Source: Apis mellifera
Taxonomy: Eukaryota; Arthropoda; Insecta; Hymenoptera; Apidae
DNA: 64,000 bases
Reading direction: 5' to 3'
Assembly (NCBI RefSeq): GCF_003254395.2
Contig: NC_037640.1
Location: forward strand, 2,319,501 to 2,383,500
This document shows, piece after piece, positions 1-12,796 of the stretch. Position 1 is the first letter of the stretch, and each line of letters starts with the position of its first letter. The notes beneath the pieces are model-generated. The model saw only the letters and a program-made list of their open reading frames with translations. It was not told the origin of the DNA and made no database searches. The position numbers and the translations under genes were made by a program.

Positions 1-3000
1 CATGTTCTATATCATTATTCTATAAAAAAGTCAAACATAAAATATTTAAAATAGATATGAAATGATACAAAACAAATGAATGTAATATTTAAAATCATAT
101 ATATATAATGTTATAAATTGGAACAGTAGATTTACCTCATAGTTCCATTTTTCCTGTTGTTGAGAATCATCAATATCACCTTGTTCAGGAGGATATGATG
201 AATGAGTTGATTGTTGCCAATTTGAAATGGTACTATCGTTTCTTCCATAATTATTTTGATAATAAGAATCTTGATTCCAATATTCTTGTTGTTGTGGTTG
301 CTGATAAGATTCTTCATTATTTTTTGTATATTGCATACTTTGATCATATGTGTCTGGTATATTTGATGGTAGAGATAATGGTTGCCATTCTGATTGTGTA
401 TCAGTCGTGGTTACTTCCATCATTGATGTTGGACCTTCTCTGTATTCAGATTGAATCGTATTCCATTGTTGTTGTTGCTTTATCTCATGGACTTCTTGAT
501 TTTGTACATTGTTATATGATTCTTGTTTTGTTTGAGAAGTATAAATTTCATTTTCGATAATTTCTCCCATCTATAATAAAATAATATCTTTTTTTTTTTA
601 ATATTTCTATATTATTAAAATATTATAATATTAAAATTTATATTTTTAAACTTACATGGCATTTACCAACAATTTCAGATAAATTATTAAACCAAGTTAA
701 AGTTATAATTTCATCTCTCTCAACAGACTCTTTATAGACTGGATCATGATATCTAATCCTGTCTCCTAAATTGTAAACTGCATTGATAAATGATTTTTTG
801 TACTTTGATGGTTCATTAAAAATATTTACTGCAATTTGTTCTATATACAGTAAAGCTTTTTCTATTAATCCATGATCTACCATTTTTATTGCCAAATCAA
901 ATTTAAAGGTTTGAAGATCTATTAATGTAAAACCTGGTTCACTGAGATTTCTAGCATATTCATATATTTCCGTAAGCATAACAGCTTCCGTTGTGAAAAA
1001 TGTATTATAGGGTTTATGATGATTTGCACCAATTAATACAAGCTTTACATTATTTGCTCCATAAGTACCAAAATCAACTTGTGCAAGTATATAACAAAAA
1101 TGAGCTGCGTAAATATCTCCTCGCGTAGAAAGTGTATCTCCAAGAGTTGTAATTGAGCGACGATTAATTTCTGGATTAGCAGATGTGTTCGATATAATCA
1201 TAGCTAAATGAGGTCTCCAATCATCCCACCGTGGATCTGATATACCAGTAACAACAGCTGGTACACGACCAGAATGAAGTTGATATAAAGTTTGTAATGG
1301 ATCATGGAATGGTAAACTATTAGCAAAACGTGTCATTACAGACGCATGTGTACGTTTATCCAATTTACTAGCTAAGAAGAGTGCATGTCCCCAAAGACCT
1401 TCATTCATTGCATACTCTGCATATTAAATATAATAAAATTTATAATATCTAAATATCTAAATTCATTTCGTTGAACAATATAAAAATTATAAATTTATAT
1501 TTACCTAGTGCTTCTTGAATTAAACCATAAAGCAATGTATTTCTAAATTCGTCTGTTATTTGTTCAATGCTTTTTCGTGGCTTATTCTCGATTTTTTCGG
1601 ATCCTATTACACTATCTTGATTACCTTGAATACTATCTCCAATTGATATTCCTGATCTTTGAGATATTACTGATTCTCTTCTTCCTGAATCTTGTAATTT
1701 TTGCTTATTCATATCGTAAGGATATGCATCTTTGTTTCTGAGTAATAATGCCGCTATATCAACGCCAACAACATTCTAAAAAAACATATAGATATAAATA
1801 TATATAATTAATAATTTATAACTATTTTAACAATAAATTGTAATAATTATAATTTATCTTAAAAGAAGATATCTTACTCCATTTTGTTGAATCAACATAA
1901 TCATCAATTCATATAAAAGTATATATGAGGCACGATCGACCATTTCTTCGTTTGATGCTGCTTTTTTAATTTTATTCTCGCAATATTCAATAATAGTTTT
2001 TTTATGAGTAACACCCCTAAAAAAAAAATATATATATACATATATATATGATATTATAATATAAAATTTATAAGAAAAATTATTAAAAAATTAAATGAAA
2101 GATGTTTCAAAAATTAATGATAATACACATGCTTAGGATAGTAGATACTGAATTACACTTGCTTAATTAAAGGACCAGGATAAGCTCGTAAATCACGTGC
2201 TATAGGATCATGCGAAAGTAGATTTTCCAACTTAAAAATATCTACTTTGGCTCTTTCACCATCAGATGGATAAGCTGGATATACATGTATCAAAGATCCA
2301 ATAGAAAAACATCCTAAACATAATAAAATTATATAAAATGAATTTTCTTAAATAAATTATATTTAATATAATATTTAATAAATTATATTTAATCAATTTG
2401 AATACCATATGCATGTGAAATAGAAAACTTAGTTGGTGTCATGCGCGCAGATGTAGCTGCCGAATCTTCAAGCATAGACATGTCGCCTAATGTTCGTTTG
2501 TCAGTTGCTCTGAAAAATATGATTTTTATCATTAAATAATTAAATTAAAACTAATATAATGAGGGCAACTACAATTAGAAAAAAAATTAGCTTGTTTCTA
2601 CATAATAAGATTTACAAATATATAAATATTTTAATATATCAATTTTTAATAAACGCTAGCTATAGTAAAGAATTCTAACATCTACCTAAAGAAAATTTTT
2701 TAAAATACATCATGAAAATATATTAACTAAATTACTTTCAACAATAGAAGATTGATATTTTCAACATTTTGAACAAGTGTCGAACCGAGAGAATTCTCTC
2801 GGTCTCACCTATTTAAATTTTGATAACTTGAATTCTGTCTTCGTTGCGGACTCCTAGTCCATTCAGGATATCCGAAATACGGAACATATAATGCTTTGTT
2901 TGGCGAGTAGAAGCATGCACTTGAATTTGTAAAAAATCTAACACATAATTTATATTATAAAATCTATAGGAAAATAGAACTAAAATTTTCTGATTTAACC

Positions 3001-3547
3001 CTGTTTTAATTTTTTTAATGCTTACCTTTCGTCGCAAGAACTACGCCCAGAATGAACACTTGCTCTGTCTTCTGGATAATTACCAACACCACGAGAAATG
3101 TGTTGTTGCTGATGTTGGTTAGCGTAATATTTATGATACCATTCTGAATAGAGAGCAGGATTTGTACGTCGTAAATTTTCAATATATGCATAATAATTAT
3201 TGGCATAATGAACACCATAATCATATCCAGGAACACCATATCCTATAATACGAAACAATTTAAAATATTTTCTAAAATAAAAATTTAACTAATTTTACAA
3301 TAAATATACTTACCATTATAAGGATAATAAGGATCTCTTGTTCGCATATAATATTCTCGATCTCTATCATTATAAGAGGATCTACTGGATGGTCTAGATC
3401 TAAAAAACCAAAAGAAAAAGATATAAAATATATAAAACACTATATATTAAAGTATTAAGTTTATTATTAATTATAATAATTATTATTAATTATTATATAT
3501 ATAAATTTAATAAAAACTTAAAATATATGTATGTATGTATGTATGTA

Positions 3548-3597
<50 letters not shown>

Positions 3598-6500
3598 AAA
3601 AAAATATTTACCCTCTACTATAAGGATCATCATAATATTCTCTTCTATATGGATCTCTTATATCATAATCATCATATCGTCTTGGTCGTCTATCGTCTCT
3701 TCTTCTATCACGATCAAGATAATCACGATCTCTAGAATATCGTAAATCATAGTCTCTAATTTCTCTACGTCGCATCCCATCATCAACTCTATCTTTTCTA
3801 CGGTCGTCTGGTCTTCTTCTAATATCTCTATCATCTATATCTTCTTTAGCTCTGTTTCTTCTATCTATTTCTTCTCTTGCATGTCTATCAAGATCGTCTC
3901 GGCTATGATGCTTACGATCATCTTCTCGATAAGGAATTTCTCGACGATCGAATTCATCGCGTGTATTATATGTTCGATCATTTTCTCCTCCACGACGACG
4001 ATCATAGTAATAATCATCATCATATTCTCGTTCACGATCATAACTGCAAATAAATTGTTATAAAATATTACATTATAAAATAACTTTTATAATTTTTATC
4101 AAAAGTTAATTATCTACTAACTATGCACTTTTTCGTTCGTATTCATATCTTCGACGTTCCGAACTGCTATCACGTCGTCTTTCTCTACTATCATCTCTAC
4201 TATTTCCAGAAACCTCATCATCTTCGTCTTCATAAGAATCTCTACGATTCGATGCACTAGAAATTCCTTGACTCTCGCGCATTGATGCACCAACAGCTTC
4301 CTCGCGTTTATTTCTTGAATCACTAGTTTGATCTTGTATTGTAGCTAAAATCAGATATAAAAATTTAATAAGTATAAAAATATTAAATTTACTTAAATAT
4401 AAAATTTTTTCTTACAGTTTATTGAAGGAACTTCTTGAGAACCTGTAACTACTCTTCCATTAGTTCTATCATCTGAAGATTGAGCAACTTCATTTGGAAA
4501 TGCACCGCCCGGTATTTGTCTAAGATTTTCATCTGTTTGTTGTACAGAATCTTCAGATTCATTACCTCTTCCAGGCACTTCCCGGGTTTCACTTGGTTCT
4601 AACATAATTTGTGATTGAGACTGATACCTTTCTTCTCCAGATGGATCATTTCGTGATTGTTGTGGAGGTAGAGATCGTTCTCTACCAGACGGATCATTTC
4701 GACGTTCCATCGTATCGGAATCTGCTCGTGAGAGTAAAGGAACATTTCTTTCTTGTCCAGGTGGAACATCGCGCCGTTCTGATCTTTCAGATATGTTTCT
4801 TATCTGAAGACTTTGCTCTTGACCAGAAGGATCATTTCTTCTTGGATCAGATAATCTTTGACCGGATTGAATATATTGTTCCTGTCCCGTTGGGTCATTT
4901 CTACGAGGATCTATAGAGCTTGATTGTCCTGGTACTTCGCGTAAAAATGGAATGTCATTAGGCACTTCGTCATTTTCATCATCTTGACTCGGCGGGGTTG
5001 GTTCATGTTCTTGATGAGAATCAGTTAATTCTCCAGTTTCCAAAAAAGTATTTCTATCATTTGATGCAAATTCATAATTATCCGGTACCTGTAAAAAATT
5101 TTGTTTTATTTTTCTTATTTTATAAAAAAAATTAATTTGTGATTTTTATACCTGTTCAGATTGAAGAAGTGAATGGGATCGCGCAGATTGCGCAGAAGGT
5201 ACTTCAATATTATTTATTTCTTGTCTAAAATCACGCATATTAACTATCTCCTTGGTAGAATTCAGAATTGGTTTAGGATCATTATCTAAAGTTTCCTTAT
5301 TTATGGAATCTCTTGAACCATATATATCGCGTTCTTGTAATGATGGCGTAACTACTTCTAAATTTACAAATTCTGAAGGCTGTTGAATATTTTCATAGTT
5401 TTCTACATTTTGTTCTATACCCCATTCTTTAGATGAACAAACATTATCTTTTGAATACCATGGATTTTCTGAGACATGCTGTAAAGTATCTTGACTATAC
5501 CATTGATCATATCCACTTTGTGCTACATTATCTATAGGCTTAATGTTCGTTATTTGATATGCATTAAGTACTGAATGTTCTTGACTAATAACTTTTTGAT
5601 TATCATTAGAATGAATATTTTCTGTACTAAGTGTAGCACAATCTAAAGGCAATCCAGATATATTATCAGATGTAGTATTATTATTAGAAGCTGTGTTTTG
5701 ACCCCATCCATCATCACATGTAATAGGTTGTATGTCTTTGGAATCATTTTGATTTTCTAAATTTTTATTTAATTTATTACCAAGACTTAATTGTTCTAAT
5801 TTTGTAGGTAACTCTTCTGTTGAATTATTTTTACCCCATTCTATTGAATCATTTGCTAAATTAAAATCATTATTTTCTTGAATAGAAATATTTTCAGAAC
5901 TTGCAACAGTTGATACAGTTTCAGGAGTAGCAGACATATTAAGTCGAGAATCAGAAAAATGTGATTTAGCAATATTTGTTTTTATATGTATGTTAGAATC
6001 TTTAGAATTTACAGAATTTGGAATTAATGAAGGTATAGATTTTTTTCTTTCTTCTTTAAGTTCTATATTTGGATCTGTTGCTGAAGTAACATTAGATTGA
6101 ATATGATGGGATGGTATTGTATGATTTTGTTGTCGATCATTTGTAGCAACTACACCAGTAATTTCTTTTTTAAAATTTTCTTCTACTAAATTATTATTTT
6201 CTTGCTGTTCTTGTAACCATTGAGATGCATTATTATCATTCATTTCTTTCCATGATTGTGGAATTTCAGTATTTGTTGGTTGTGACCAAGCATTGAATTC
6301 ATCATTAGCATTATAACTTTGTGATATTTGTTGACTTTGATTTAACAATGTAGATTCCTGATTTTGAGCATTCCATTGAGAAGATGATATATTAATTTGA
6401 TTAGACCAATTTTCATCATTTGCATCATTTATAGAATGTTCTTTATTGTCTGTAGAAGATGGAAGGTGTTGAATTGATCTTGTTTGTTGCATTTGTGATG

Positions 6501-7368
6501 TATATTGATTACTTATATTATCAAAATTTTGTGCTTCTTTATCCATTTTTTGATCTTGCCAATGTCCTGATACATTACTCTGATTTTGCCAATTTTGTGG
6601 GGCTATTAAATTTGTCTGATCAGATTTAATCCAATTATAATTGCTGCTAACTAAAACAGGACGTGGTGTTTGATGTTTTTGATTTTGTATACTTGATTTT
6701 TGTTGTGAATATGAAACATTTTGAGATTGATCACTTGTCCATTGAAGTTGATCAAAATTCATAGAACCAGATTTCACAGAATTTGTTCGAGGGGGTAGTG
6801 CATATTGCTGATATTGATTATAATTTGAATAAGGTGTAAAAGAATCTGTATGATTAGAAACTAGAGATCTACTAGCAACATTTCCTGATGTATTTCTATC
6901 TGGCATTGAATTCTGATTAAGCAAATCAGATTTTTTACCATTAACATTTTGATAATAGTGGTCCTGAACAGAATTAGATATTAATTGTCCTTGATTATAT
7001 CCTGAAGGTATATAATGTTGTTGTTGACGTTCTTGTTGTGATGATTGTTGTTGTTGATTATCTGTTTGTTTATCAAAATCCCAGTTCCATGAATTATTCC
7101 AAGGATCATTTGATTGTTTTGGTTGATTCAAAAGAGATGGTTGATGTTGAATGGAATCATTTGATGATACTTGTGATGGTACTCTAGACATTGGATTCCA
7201 TACAGTCTGATTATGAGCTCCATATCCTAAACTGTGATCTGCTCTAGACCTAGATGGTCTAGCTCTATAAGGATTCTATAAGTATATTTTACAAGATGTT
7301 AATAAATAGAAATCAATTTTATTTGATTTTTTTTATAATATTATATTTTAAATTTTACTTACACTCAT
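1..7368 (-). CDS. Sec16: Sec16, COPII scaffold of ER exit sites (3' end outside window)
   Basis: Coding exons from 5' to 3': 7368-7363, 7275-5152, 5088-4416, 4344-4122, 4043-3612, 3399-3314, 3242-3026, 2919-2809, 2509-2406, 2313-2157, 2016-1878, 1775-1505, 1416-656, 570-136 and probably 19-1. Phases agree throughout, giving 1913 residues before the last partial exon. Residues 1-935 are disordered and rich in Q, N and S, with WNPWY-type patches. About 936-1180 is an R/D/E/Y-rich stretch. From about 1290 to 1770 lies the Sec16 central conserved domain and ACE1-like helical repeat: EGLWGHALFLASK, VMTRFANSLP, DPLQTLYQL, DWRPHLAMI, GDTLSTRG and AAHFCYILAQ all match vertebrate Sec16A. Sec16 organises ER exit sites and binds Sec13/Sec31 and Sec23. 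The start ATG sits in a tiny exon encoding only M-S. The exon at 2919-2809 is symmetric (111 nt) and can be skipped in frame. The final exon at 1-19 is the weakest join. Confidence 0.93.
2784..2803. repeat. 20-base perfect palindrome beside a Sec16 splice donor
   Basis: The segment is its own reverse complement: half-site ACCGAGAGAA followed by TTCTCTCGGT. On the Sec16 (minus) strand it begins four bases after the donor GT (2808-2807) of the symmetric exon 2919-2809, so in pre-mRNA it could fold into a hairpin next to the 5' splice site. Confidence 0.8.
3525..3593. repeat. Compound microsatellite (ATGT)n-(AT)n
   Basis: About six ATGT units are followed by some twenty AT units, in a Sec16 intron between the exons 3612-4043 and 3314-3399. 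It is simple-sequence DNA, probably length-polymorphic; no function is implied. Confidence 0.95.
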
Positions 7369-8139
7369 ATTGCCTTTATAATAAGGACTGTTTCTTATTT
7401 ACACAAAATCTATAAAACAATAAATATATATAGTATTCAATAATTGATATATAGTATTCACTATATTATAAATAAAAGTTTTAAATAATCAGTTATAAGA
7501 ATTTTATTATTTTTTTTTACAAAACTATTATATTATATTATATATTTTTTTACTATTTACTATTTTTTTATAATATTATATATTATATTATAAATATATA
7601 TATATATATATATATACATGTTGTACATATAGTTGTATCACAGTTGTATTTATAATGTATATTTTACATTTAAATATTTATAAATATTTTTAAAAAAATT
7701 CAAAATATAATTTTAAAAAGTATATTGTTAAATTAATAAAATACATATAAAAATATGTTCTCATAGTATAGAAAATATATATGAAGATGTCATTAAATAT
7801 TTATTTTTCATAATTTTAATAACATTTCCGTATTGAAAAAATGACATTTCGCAAAGTAAAACTAAATCAAAAAATTAGTTAAGATTTTTACACCGACTAA
7901 CTTTACTGCTAATAGTTTATTTTGAAAAATAAAATTCCTTAAAACTTTTATAGTAAAAGTTTAAAATTATTATAATTATATAACGAAAATCATGAGAGAG
8001 CAGTTATTGTATGCAAATAATATAATTAATAAATAAAAAAAAACTAAAAAGTGAAAAATTAAAAACATCGTGTCGAAAGTTGGAATACCAGCTGTGATAC
8101 CCAACTTAGCGTTCAGGGACCTTTCGTACGTTCACTCAC

Positions 8140-8400
8140 CTAACTATCGTGTCTGGCACTGGTATCCATACGCGAGAATAAGCATTATTTTTTCGCACAA
8201 AACATTCGAATCGTTACTTTAATAAAATCAATCGTTTATCGATGTAAACCAAATTTTTACGAAACAAAATGAAAAAATCACAAATATGTAGACATTTTAT
8301 GAATACTATAAGGAAGATGTGGGTTAAGCACGTCACGAATTTTTCTCGTTGACTTTCCACGCGAGCAGAACCATAGACGCGCACAGCGCGGACGCGTTGA
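8140..8400 (-). other. Likely 5' non-coding exon and promoter of Sec16
   Basis: Upstream of the Sec16 start exon, whose acceptor is just right of 7409, a good donor (GTGAGT read on the minus strand, boundary at 8140) ends a GC-richer block at 8140-8400 inside very AT-rich DNA. It probably is the first, non-coding exon, with transcription starting near 8350-8400. The long first intron (7410-8139) is AT-rich, with TA-dinucleotide runs near 7590. It also holds a short inverted repeat at about 8079-8108 (AAGTTGG ... CCAACTT). The exact start site cannot be read from sequence alone. Confidence 0.45.
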
Positions 8401-9007
8401 TCTCAAACGTCAAAAAGATCTCCAGTAAAATCTCGTTAGATGGCATTGTAATATAATTTAAAATATTTTATGAAATAAAAATATGATTTAAAATATTTTA
8501 TAAAGTACAAAAATATTTAATTAATTAAATCAAATTTTTAATTAATAATTTGTTAATAAAGATAAAATAATGATTTTTAAAAATTTATAAAAAATTTCAA
8601 AATATTAAAATGTAATAAAATATTACTTATCTGATATGAAACAAATAATTATAAATCTTATAATTATTTATTTATTTTTGTTCATTTTATTGCAATTTTT
8701 TATTTCTAATATAAATTATTAATGTTAATATTATATTATTTCGAATATTTTTAATTAAATTAATCATAGAATATAAAAACGATTGATATGAAAAACATAG
8801 TTATAATATATTCAATGGAAGCTTTAAAATGTTCCACAGTGACTGACGTGGTATGTTAAGAGTGGATCGTGGATATTAAACGAAGCGGTCACACCGTGGC
8901 CAGTTCTACGTAAATGGATTGCAGGTGGTGAAGAATTGATTATTTCACAAAGATTTTAATATTTTTTTCTACATTTTTGGTGAAAAAATTAATTAAACTC
9001 TATTAAA
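8401..9007. promoter_or_regulatory. Divergent promoter region between Sec16 and Sec22
   Basis: The ~600 bases between the presumed Sec16 first exon and the Sec22 start codon contain no reading frame of note. The middle is AT-rich. GC-richer sequence near 8840-8935 probably marks the Sec22 transcription start and 5' UTR. No canonical TATA box stands out; assignment rests on the opposite orientation of the two genes. Confidence 0.45.
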
Positions 9008-10258
9008 ATGGTGTTGTTAACAATGATTGCAAGGATAATAGATGGTTTACCATTAGCTGCAACCATGCAAGAAGATGAACAGGTTAGAAATCTGTTATGA
9101 TGAAATGTCAATTTATTGTTGAATTTAAAAAATTTTTTGATTTTTATTTATTTATATAACAAATCATTTTATATAATTTTTTTAAATATAATTATATAAT
9201 TGTAATTTATTTATAAATTATTGATTAAAATAATATATTAATATTTTTTATTAAAATATCCAATTCTAAGATTTTTAATCAATTAAAAATTATTATTGAT
9301 TTTTTATTATTTTTATACAATATCTTTATTTTCAGATTTGTATCAAATATTTTTCATATAAATTTAAATGATATTAATTTTTTTAATTAATGTCATATGT
9401 TTATTAAATAAAAGTAAAAATATTTTTATTTATTAATTATTTTTTAATTCTTTTTAGACAGGAAGAAGTATTTTGGAATATCAAAATCAAGCAAAAATGT
9501 TATTTAGAAGATTAGGACCTCAGTCTCCAACTAGATGTACTATAGAAACAGGTCCATATTTATTCCAGTAAGTTTCTTCATATTACGATTTATAAATTAT
9601 ATAATAATAAATTATCAGTTGTTTTAATTTACAGTTATTTAATTGAAAATGATGTATGCTATTTGGTATTATGTGAAAAGAATTATAGTAAACGGATTGC
9701 ATATAGTTACCTTGAAGACATAGCACAAGAATTTCATTCATTATATGGTAGACGTGTTAATTCAGTTACTAGGCCTTATAGTTTTATTGAATTTAGTATG
9801 TATCACTTTCCTTTCTCTATTTTATATTTTATATTTTATAATTTAGTTTTTATTTTATATTTAAAATTTTTTTTTCAGATACATATATTCAAAAAGCAAA
9901 GAAAGTTTTTTTGGATGGTAGGTCAAGAAGAAATATGAATGCACTCAACAGCCAACTACAAGATGTGCAGAGAATCATGGTTCAAAATATAGATGATGTT
10001 TTGCAAAGGGGTACAGTTCTTTCAGGTAATAATATAATATATGTATATAAAATTAATCTTATTTAATCTCATTTAAATATTTTTTACTGAATTATCATTT
10101 ATTTTGCAGAACTAGACACAAAGACACAAAATTTGTCCATGTTATCACAAAAATATAAAAAGGATGCAACTTACTTAAATAGTAAGTCTATGTATGTAAA
10201 AGCTGTGGCTGGACTTGTTGCATTTTTAGTCTTCCTGTTATATTTTTTTATTCTTTAG
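9008..10258 (+). CDS. Sec22: Sec22, R-SNARE of ER-Golgi transport (SEC22B orthologue)
   Basis: Exons 9008-9082, 9458-9567, 9635-9795, 9879-10025 and 10110-10258 join in phase into 213 residues, against 215 in human SEC22B. The N-terminal longin domain (about 1-125) starts MVLLTMIARIIDGLPLAA and includes CYLVLCEKNYSKRIAYSYL. The R-SNARE coiled coil (about 130-190) includes NMNALNSQLQDVQRIM and DDVLQRG, where R is the zero-layer arginine. A C-terminal membrane anchor (about 195-213) is VAGLVAFLVFLLYFFIL. The protein pairs with syntaxin-5/18-type Q-SNAREs to fuse vesicles between ER and Golgi. It is divergent from Sec16 and convergent with ZNHIT6. An AATAAA occurs at about 10811. Confidence 0.97.
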
Positions 10259-11076
10259 TTCTTCAATTTATTTGATATATTAATTATTATCTAAAACCTG
10301 GTTTTTATCATTATTATTCCCCATATTATTTTTTTTTTTTGGGTGTAGCAAATATTTTTTTTCTGCGAATTTACTTTTCCATATGATATATTTAAATGTT
10401 AAGTCTATTTAATATTAAAAACAATGTACATATATTGTATTCAGAGAAATACTAGTCGCAAGGAATATAATGATATTGATATCGTTCAAGATATGACTTT
10501 CATATATTATCATGCAGTAAATATAACAGTTCTTTACATAATTAATACGTTATATTTGGTTTAATTTAGTAAAAAATAATATTAAGTATTCCATAAAAAA
10601 TAAGACAATATATACAATCATTGTTATTGTTATATTAAAAATTACGTTATTTTTTATTTTATTTATAAGCCAAAAAAAATATTACATTCAAGATTGACAT
10701 TTTATCATATATATATATGATCATATATATATTTCATATATATATATATATATATATGATTTTATATAATTTATAAAATTCTTAATAATTTACTGATTAG
10801 AAAACAGTAAAATAAAATAAATTTATTCCTGTGATTTTATTATTCTCTGAAATCTGAAAATATTAAATATATGTGTTTATGTATTTACATTTTTGGATGT
10901 GGATTCAATGACTCATTAATATTATTCTATTTATACATAATTCAGTTGTATTGATCAATTGAAATGTTGTATTTATATAATAATAAGAATTGAATTTGTA
11001 TATTAATTCGAATTAAAAAGGAAAAATAATCGATTTATCGATTATAAAATTTTACAATGTATAATAAAAAGACATT
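10259..11076. other. Convergent 3' region between Sec22 and ZNHIT6
   Basis: AT-rich DNA with TA runs at 10710-10760 and no coding signal. It should hold the 3' UTRs of both genes: AATAAA on the plus strand near 10811 for Sec22, and TTTATT near 10826 read from the other strand. The two transcripts may overlap. Confidence 0.6.
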
Positions 11077-12576
11077 TTATTGTCCCATTTTAATTAATTC
11101 ATCATAATTGGGAATATTAAAATTTGATACACATTCTTTTTTTTGATCATCATTTACTTTTTCTTCTTCAGAATCAGAAAAATCAGAATTAAAAAAATAA
11201 TTCACAGTTGAATTTTTTTCTTTTGTATTCATTTGATTATGTGTTCCATTATTTTTTTTTAATATATTATTATGAGTAGTATATTTTGAAATATTTTCAT
11301 CTTCATCATCTATATAAAATATTAATTTATGTTATAAAAAAAATTATAATTTTAAAAGACAATAATTATTATATATGAAAAACATACCTGTATCTATTAT
11401 TTCATACATATATGAATGATCTTTCAAAATTATATATATTATTGGAAATTCAATTATAATTTTATTTTCTAAATTTTCCTTTAATGAAAGTGTGATGTCC
11501 AATTCATAAAACCTAATCATTAACAATTTAGTAATTCATTTTATTTAAAAGATTATAGAGATTAAATATACTTACTTTAAATTTGATTTTACAACTTTTT
11601 CTGCTTTTAAAAGAACTTTTATTCCATATAACCCAGCTGCTTGATAAAATTGTAATTTTTCATTTAAAGATATTCTTAGATTTAATTCCTCTATATCACT
11701 TTTATTTTTTACTGATTTCATAGGGTATAAAATCTCTTCTAAAAGCGATGATAATCTTATAGATTCTAAAGCTCTATAATAATTGCAATATTTATTATGA
11801 TAATGAATCATAGTATATATACATATAAATGTATTATATAAATATGAAGAAAAATTTTACCTTTCTGTAATCCATTTTGTGCATTCTGCTTGAGGGAAAA
11901 TCCATTCTATTCTCCAATATAATTCATTACTTTTCCAATTTAAATATGTTGTATTATTTTTATGCTTACTAAAATGTTGTGGCATAAATTGTAAAGTAAT
12001 ATTCCTTTTGATTGCAGCTATTCTTAATTTATTCAGATGCTGTAATGATAATATTTATAATATAAATCTTCCATATATGATACATATATAAAAAAAATTA
12101 ATATTGTAACAAACCACTGGTAAATTGATTCGACGTGTACACTTTTTAAATGGATCTCTTTTCAATTGTTCAACTGTTCTACCTACTTCTTCAAGAAGCC
12201 TATAATCTATAAAATGATAAATATTTAAAAAAAATTTTAACAATTTATAAAATTCAACTTACCACTCAAAATATCTAAATCCGTAAATGATTTTAATGGT
12301 ATAAATTTTGTTCTATCTCGAATACCATCACATTCTAATTCTTTTTTATGAATATTTATACATTGAAGACAACAAGTCCTAACCTCACATTTTGGACATG
12401 TATATTTTGCTTTATTTTCACCGCATACTTCACAATCTTCAATCCTATAAATAACAATATATCAATTTTAATATATATTTATAAGTTGAAAAAATTAAAA
12501 TATAATTAATATTATTCTAACTGAATAATAATATCGTAATTTTAAAAATACTATACTTGACATTAGACGTCGCCAT
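11077..12576 (-). CDS. Znhit6: ZNHIT6/BCD1, box C/D snoRNP assembly protein
   Basis: Exons 12576-12557, 12444-12263, 12206-12115, 12039-11861, 11773-11576, 11512-11388 and 11309-11077 join in phase to 342 residues. Residues about 11-45 form a HIT-type zinc finger (CEVCGENKAKYTCPKC, then RTCCLQC and HKKELEC). The region after it matches human ZNHIT6: the KRDPFKKCTRR segment, a Trp-rich strand (ELYWRIEWIFPQ), and YELDITLSLKENL followed by IIEFPIIYIILK. The tail is acidic and Asn/Lys-rich. The family assembles box C/D snoRNPs with NOP58, 15.5K and RUVBL1/2 in the nucleus. The first coding exon carries only MATSNV plus part of a codon, so the start is less firmly fixed than the rest. Confidence 0.93.
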
Positions 12577-12796
12577 ATTGAATATTGTCTTGTAAATCTT
12601 AATTACATATAAATCATATAATACTACAAATATTTAAAATCATTAATTATATATAGTATATAAACATAAAATTATTGACAAAATAAATATTGTTATATTA
12701 TAAGGTTTATTTATTTATATTTTTTATACATATTAATAGATAATATATATAAGCTAATTTCTTATAGTAAATTAAAATTGCATATATATATATACA

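Noticed and set aside
3525..3593. ATGT/AT repeat with a 72-codon frame
   Set aside because: The frame is simple-sequence translation (repeated Y-I-Y-I) inside a Sec16 intron.
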